A DNA stretch of 6,679 nt, from positions 1-6,679 of the forward strand of contig JAGQRL010000210.1 in the NCBI GenBank assembly GCA_020425485.1. Reading direction: 5' to 3'. The first letter of the stretch is position 1, and each line of letters opens with the position of its first letter. The notes below the pieces were generated by a model. It did not search any database and was not told the origin of the DNA. It was given only the letters and a program-made list of their open reading frames with translations. The stretch comes from Rhodospirillaceae bacterium. GTDB lineage: Bacteria > Pseudomonadota > Alphaproteobacteria > DSM-16000 > Inquilinaceae. Position numbers and translations under genes: made by a program. Shown here piece by piece: positions 5,815 through 6,679 of the stretch.

Positions 5815-6679
5815 GCGAGACGCTGGGCAACGATCCCGCCCTGGCCGGCCTGGGGGACCGGACGCCGGAGCGCACGCCGGACGGGCGGCGCTGGCGGCTG
5901 ACGGCGGAAACGCCGCTGGTGCGGGTGGCGCGCAACTTCGCGGAAAGCCGCGTCGCCGTGTTCGGGCTGGTCCTGCTCATCGTCACCATCGTGGCGGCGG
6001 TGCTGGCGCCCTACATCACGCCCCAGAACCCCTATGACCTGAGCGAGATCCGCATCGAAGCGGGCGAGCTGCCGCCGGGGGCGGTGGAACGCGCCGACCC
6101 GCCGCGCCAGGATTTCGAGATCCCCATCGATCCGGCGGCCCCCGGCGTGCAGTCGCTGGAGCTGAATGGCGACGCCCCGTTCACCGCGGTGACCGCCGAG
6201 GTGACGGTGGCCGATCCCGAACGCATCGAGATCCGCCTGACGGGCGAGCCGGCGGAGGCGTTTGCGGAGATCGACCGCCTGCGCATCGACGGGCTGCCGC
6301 GCGGGGCGGAACTGACGGTGGGCGAGAAGCACAGCTTCCGCAGCTTCTGGGAAGTGCCGGGGGAAGATCTGGCAGCCTTTGCAGTGGTGCGCGAGGGCGG
6401 CTTCGACGGGTCGTTCGATCTGGAGGTCGATCTGCGCGGCGCCCATGGCGAGGCCATCATGACCCATTGGCTGGGTACCGACAGCCAGGGCCGGGACATG
6501 TATTCCGCCATCCTCTATGGCCTGCGCATCAGCCTGTCGGTCGGCGTGCTGAGCTGCCTGTTCGCCATGTTGATCGGCATGTCGCTGGGCCTGGTCGCCG
6601 CCTATTTCGGCGGCCGGGTGGAAACGGTGATCATGCGCCTCGTCGACCTCCAGCTCAGCTTCCCGGCCATCCTGGTGGC
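5811..6679 (+). CDS. DppC-type ABC permease with enlarged first periplasmic loop, 3' end outside window
   Basis: The second permease subunit, in the +3 frame, starting at the ATG that overlaps the dppB-type stop and remaining open to the right edge (289 complete codons). Residues 1-45 are a cytoplasmic tail, 48-68 the first helix, and 69-90 the expected APYITPQNPYD region ending in LPPG. The conserved HWLGTDSQGRD block comes only at 219-229, followed by YGLRISLSVG, helix 2 (about 240-264), AAYFGGR and MRLVDLQLSFP, all classic DppC/OppC landmarks. In ordinary relatives the gap between the first helix and WLGTD is a few dozen residues; here it is about 150. The extra segment is in frame, has no stop and shows its own domain pattern, so it is not a frameshift artefact. 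The remaining helices, the EAA loop and the partner ATPases should lie beyond the window. Confidence 0.9.
   Translation, partial: MSETLGNDPALAGLGDRTPERTPDGRRWRLTAETPLVRVARNFAESRVAVFGLVLLIVTIVAAVLAPYITPQNPYDLSEIRIEAGELPPGAVERADPPRQDFEIPIDPAAPGVQSLELNGDAPFTAVTAEVTVADPERIEIRLTGEPAEAFAEIDRLRIDGLPRGAELTVGEKHSFRSFWEVPGEDLAAFAVVREGGFDGSFDLEVDLRGAHGEAIMTHWLGTDSQGRDMYSAILYGLRISLSVGVLSCLFAMLIGMSLGLVAAYFGGRVETVIMRLVDLQLSFPAILV
6081..6458 (+). other. Inserted periplasmic domain in the DppC-type permease, Ig/cadherin-like
   Basis: This encodes about residues 91-216 of the permease, between LPPG and the HWLGTD motif, a loop that faces the periplasm. It is hydrophilic and acidic, with alternating beta-strand-like stretches such as AVTAEVTVAD and IEIRLTG. 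Residues about 155-208 follow, in order, the tail of a common bacterial cadherin/VCBS-type repeat: a strand ending in I-D/S-GLP-x-GA-x-L, then W-x-V-x-x-x-DLA, then F-D-GSF-D-L-x-V. Seen here: LRIDGLPRGAEL, FWEVPGEDLAAF, GGFDGSFDLEV. Homology to that fold is recognised by pattern only. It contains no cysteine. Base composition matches the flanking gene, so nothing marks a recent transfer. A role in docking the binding protein or another envelope partner is speculation. Confidence 0.55.

Overview
The window is very GC-rich, with strong G/C third-codon bias, tightly packed genes and long spurious antisense frames. Together with the protein families present, this suggests an alphaproteobacterium, perhaps Rhodospirillales-like; the lineage is an inference from style and not from a marker gene. 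No RNA gene, insertion sequence, CRISPR array or phage gene was seen.

Layout. (1) 1-681, plus strand: the 3' end of a zinc ABC permease (znuB) followed 12 bases later by a complete Fur-family zinc regulator (zur) with all expected metal ligands, i.e. the end of a zinc-uptake operon. (2) 710-2847, minus strand, converging on zur: a two-gene operon with transcription order argE-like M20 deacetylase, then a succinylglutamate desuccinylase/aspartoacylase-family hydrolase. Both are predicted zinc hydrolases that cut N-acyl or amide bonds. (3) 2848-3144: a divergent, comparatively AT-rich control region with several inverted and direct repeats, including two abutting palindromes. (4) 3145-6679, plus strand: a dipeptide/oligopeptide-type ABC importer, with an exported family 5 solute-binding protein, two tandem hairpins, a DppB-type permease, and a DppC-type permease that overlaps dppB by ATGA and runs off the right edge.

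How the parts may work together: the binding protein and permeases would bring a peptide-like or N-acylated amino compound across the inner membrane, and the two divergently transcribed hydrolases would deacylate it in the cytoplasm. The substrate cannot be read from the sequence. The ATPase genes (dppD/dppF type) are expected just beyond the right edge.

The most unusual object is in the DppC-type permease. Its first periplasmic loop carries roughly 125-140 extra residues between TM1 and the conserved WLGTD motif. The second half of this insert reads like an immunoglobulin/cadherin-like beta-sandwich repeat of the kind found in large bacterial surface proteins. A domain like this in an importer permease is not standard and deserves structural checking.
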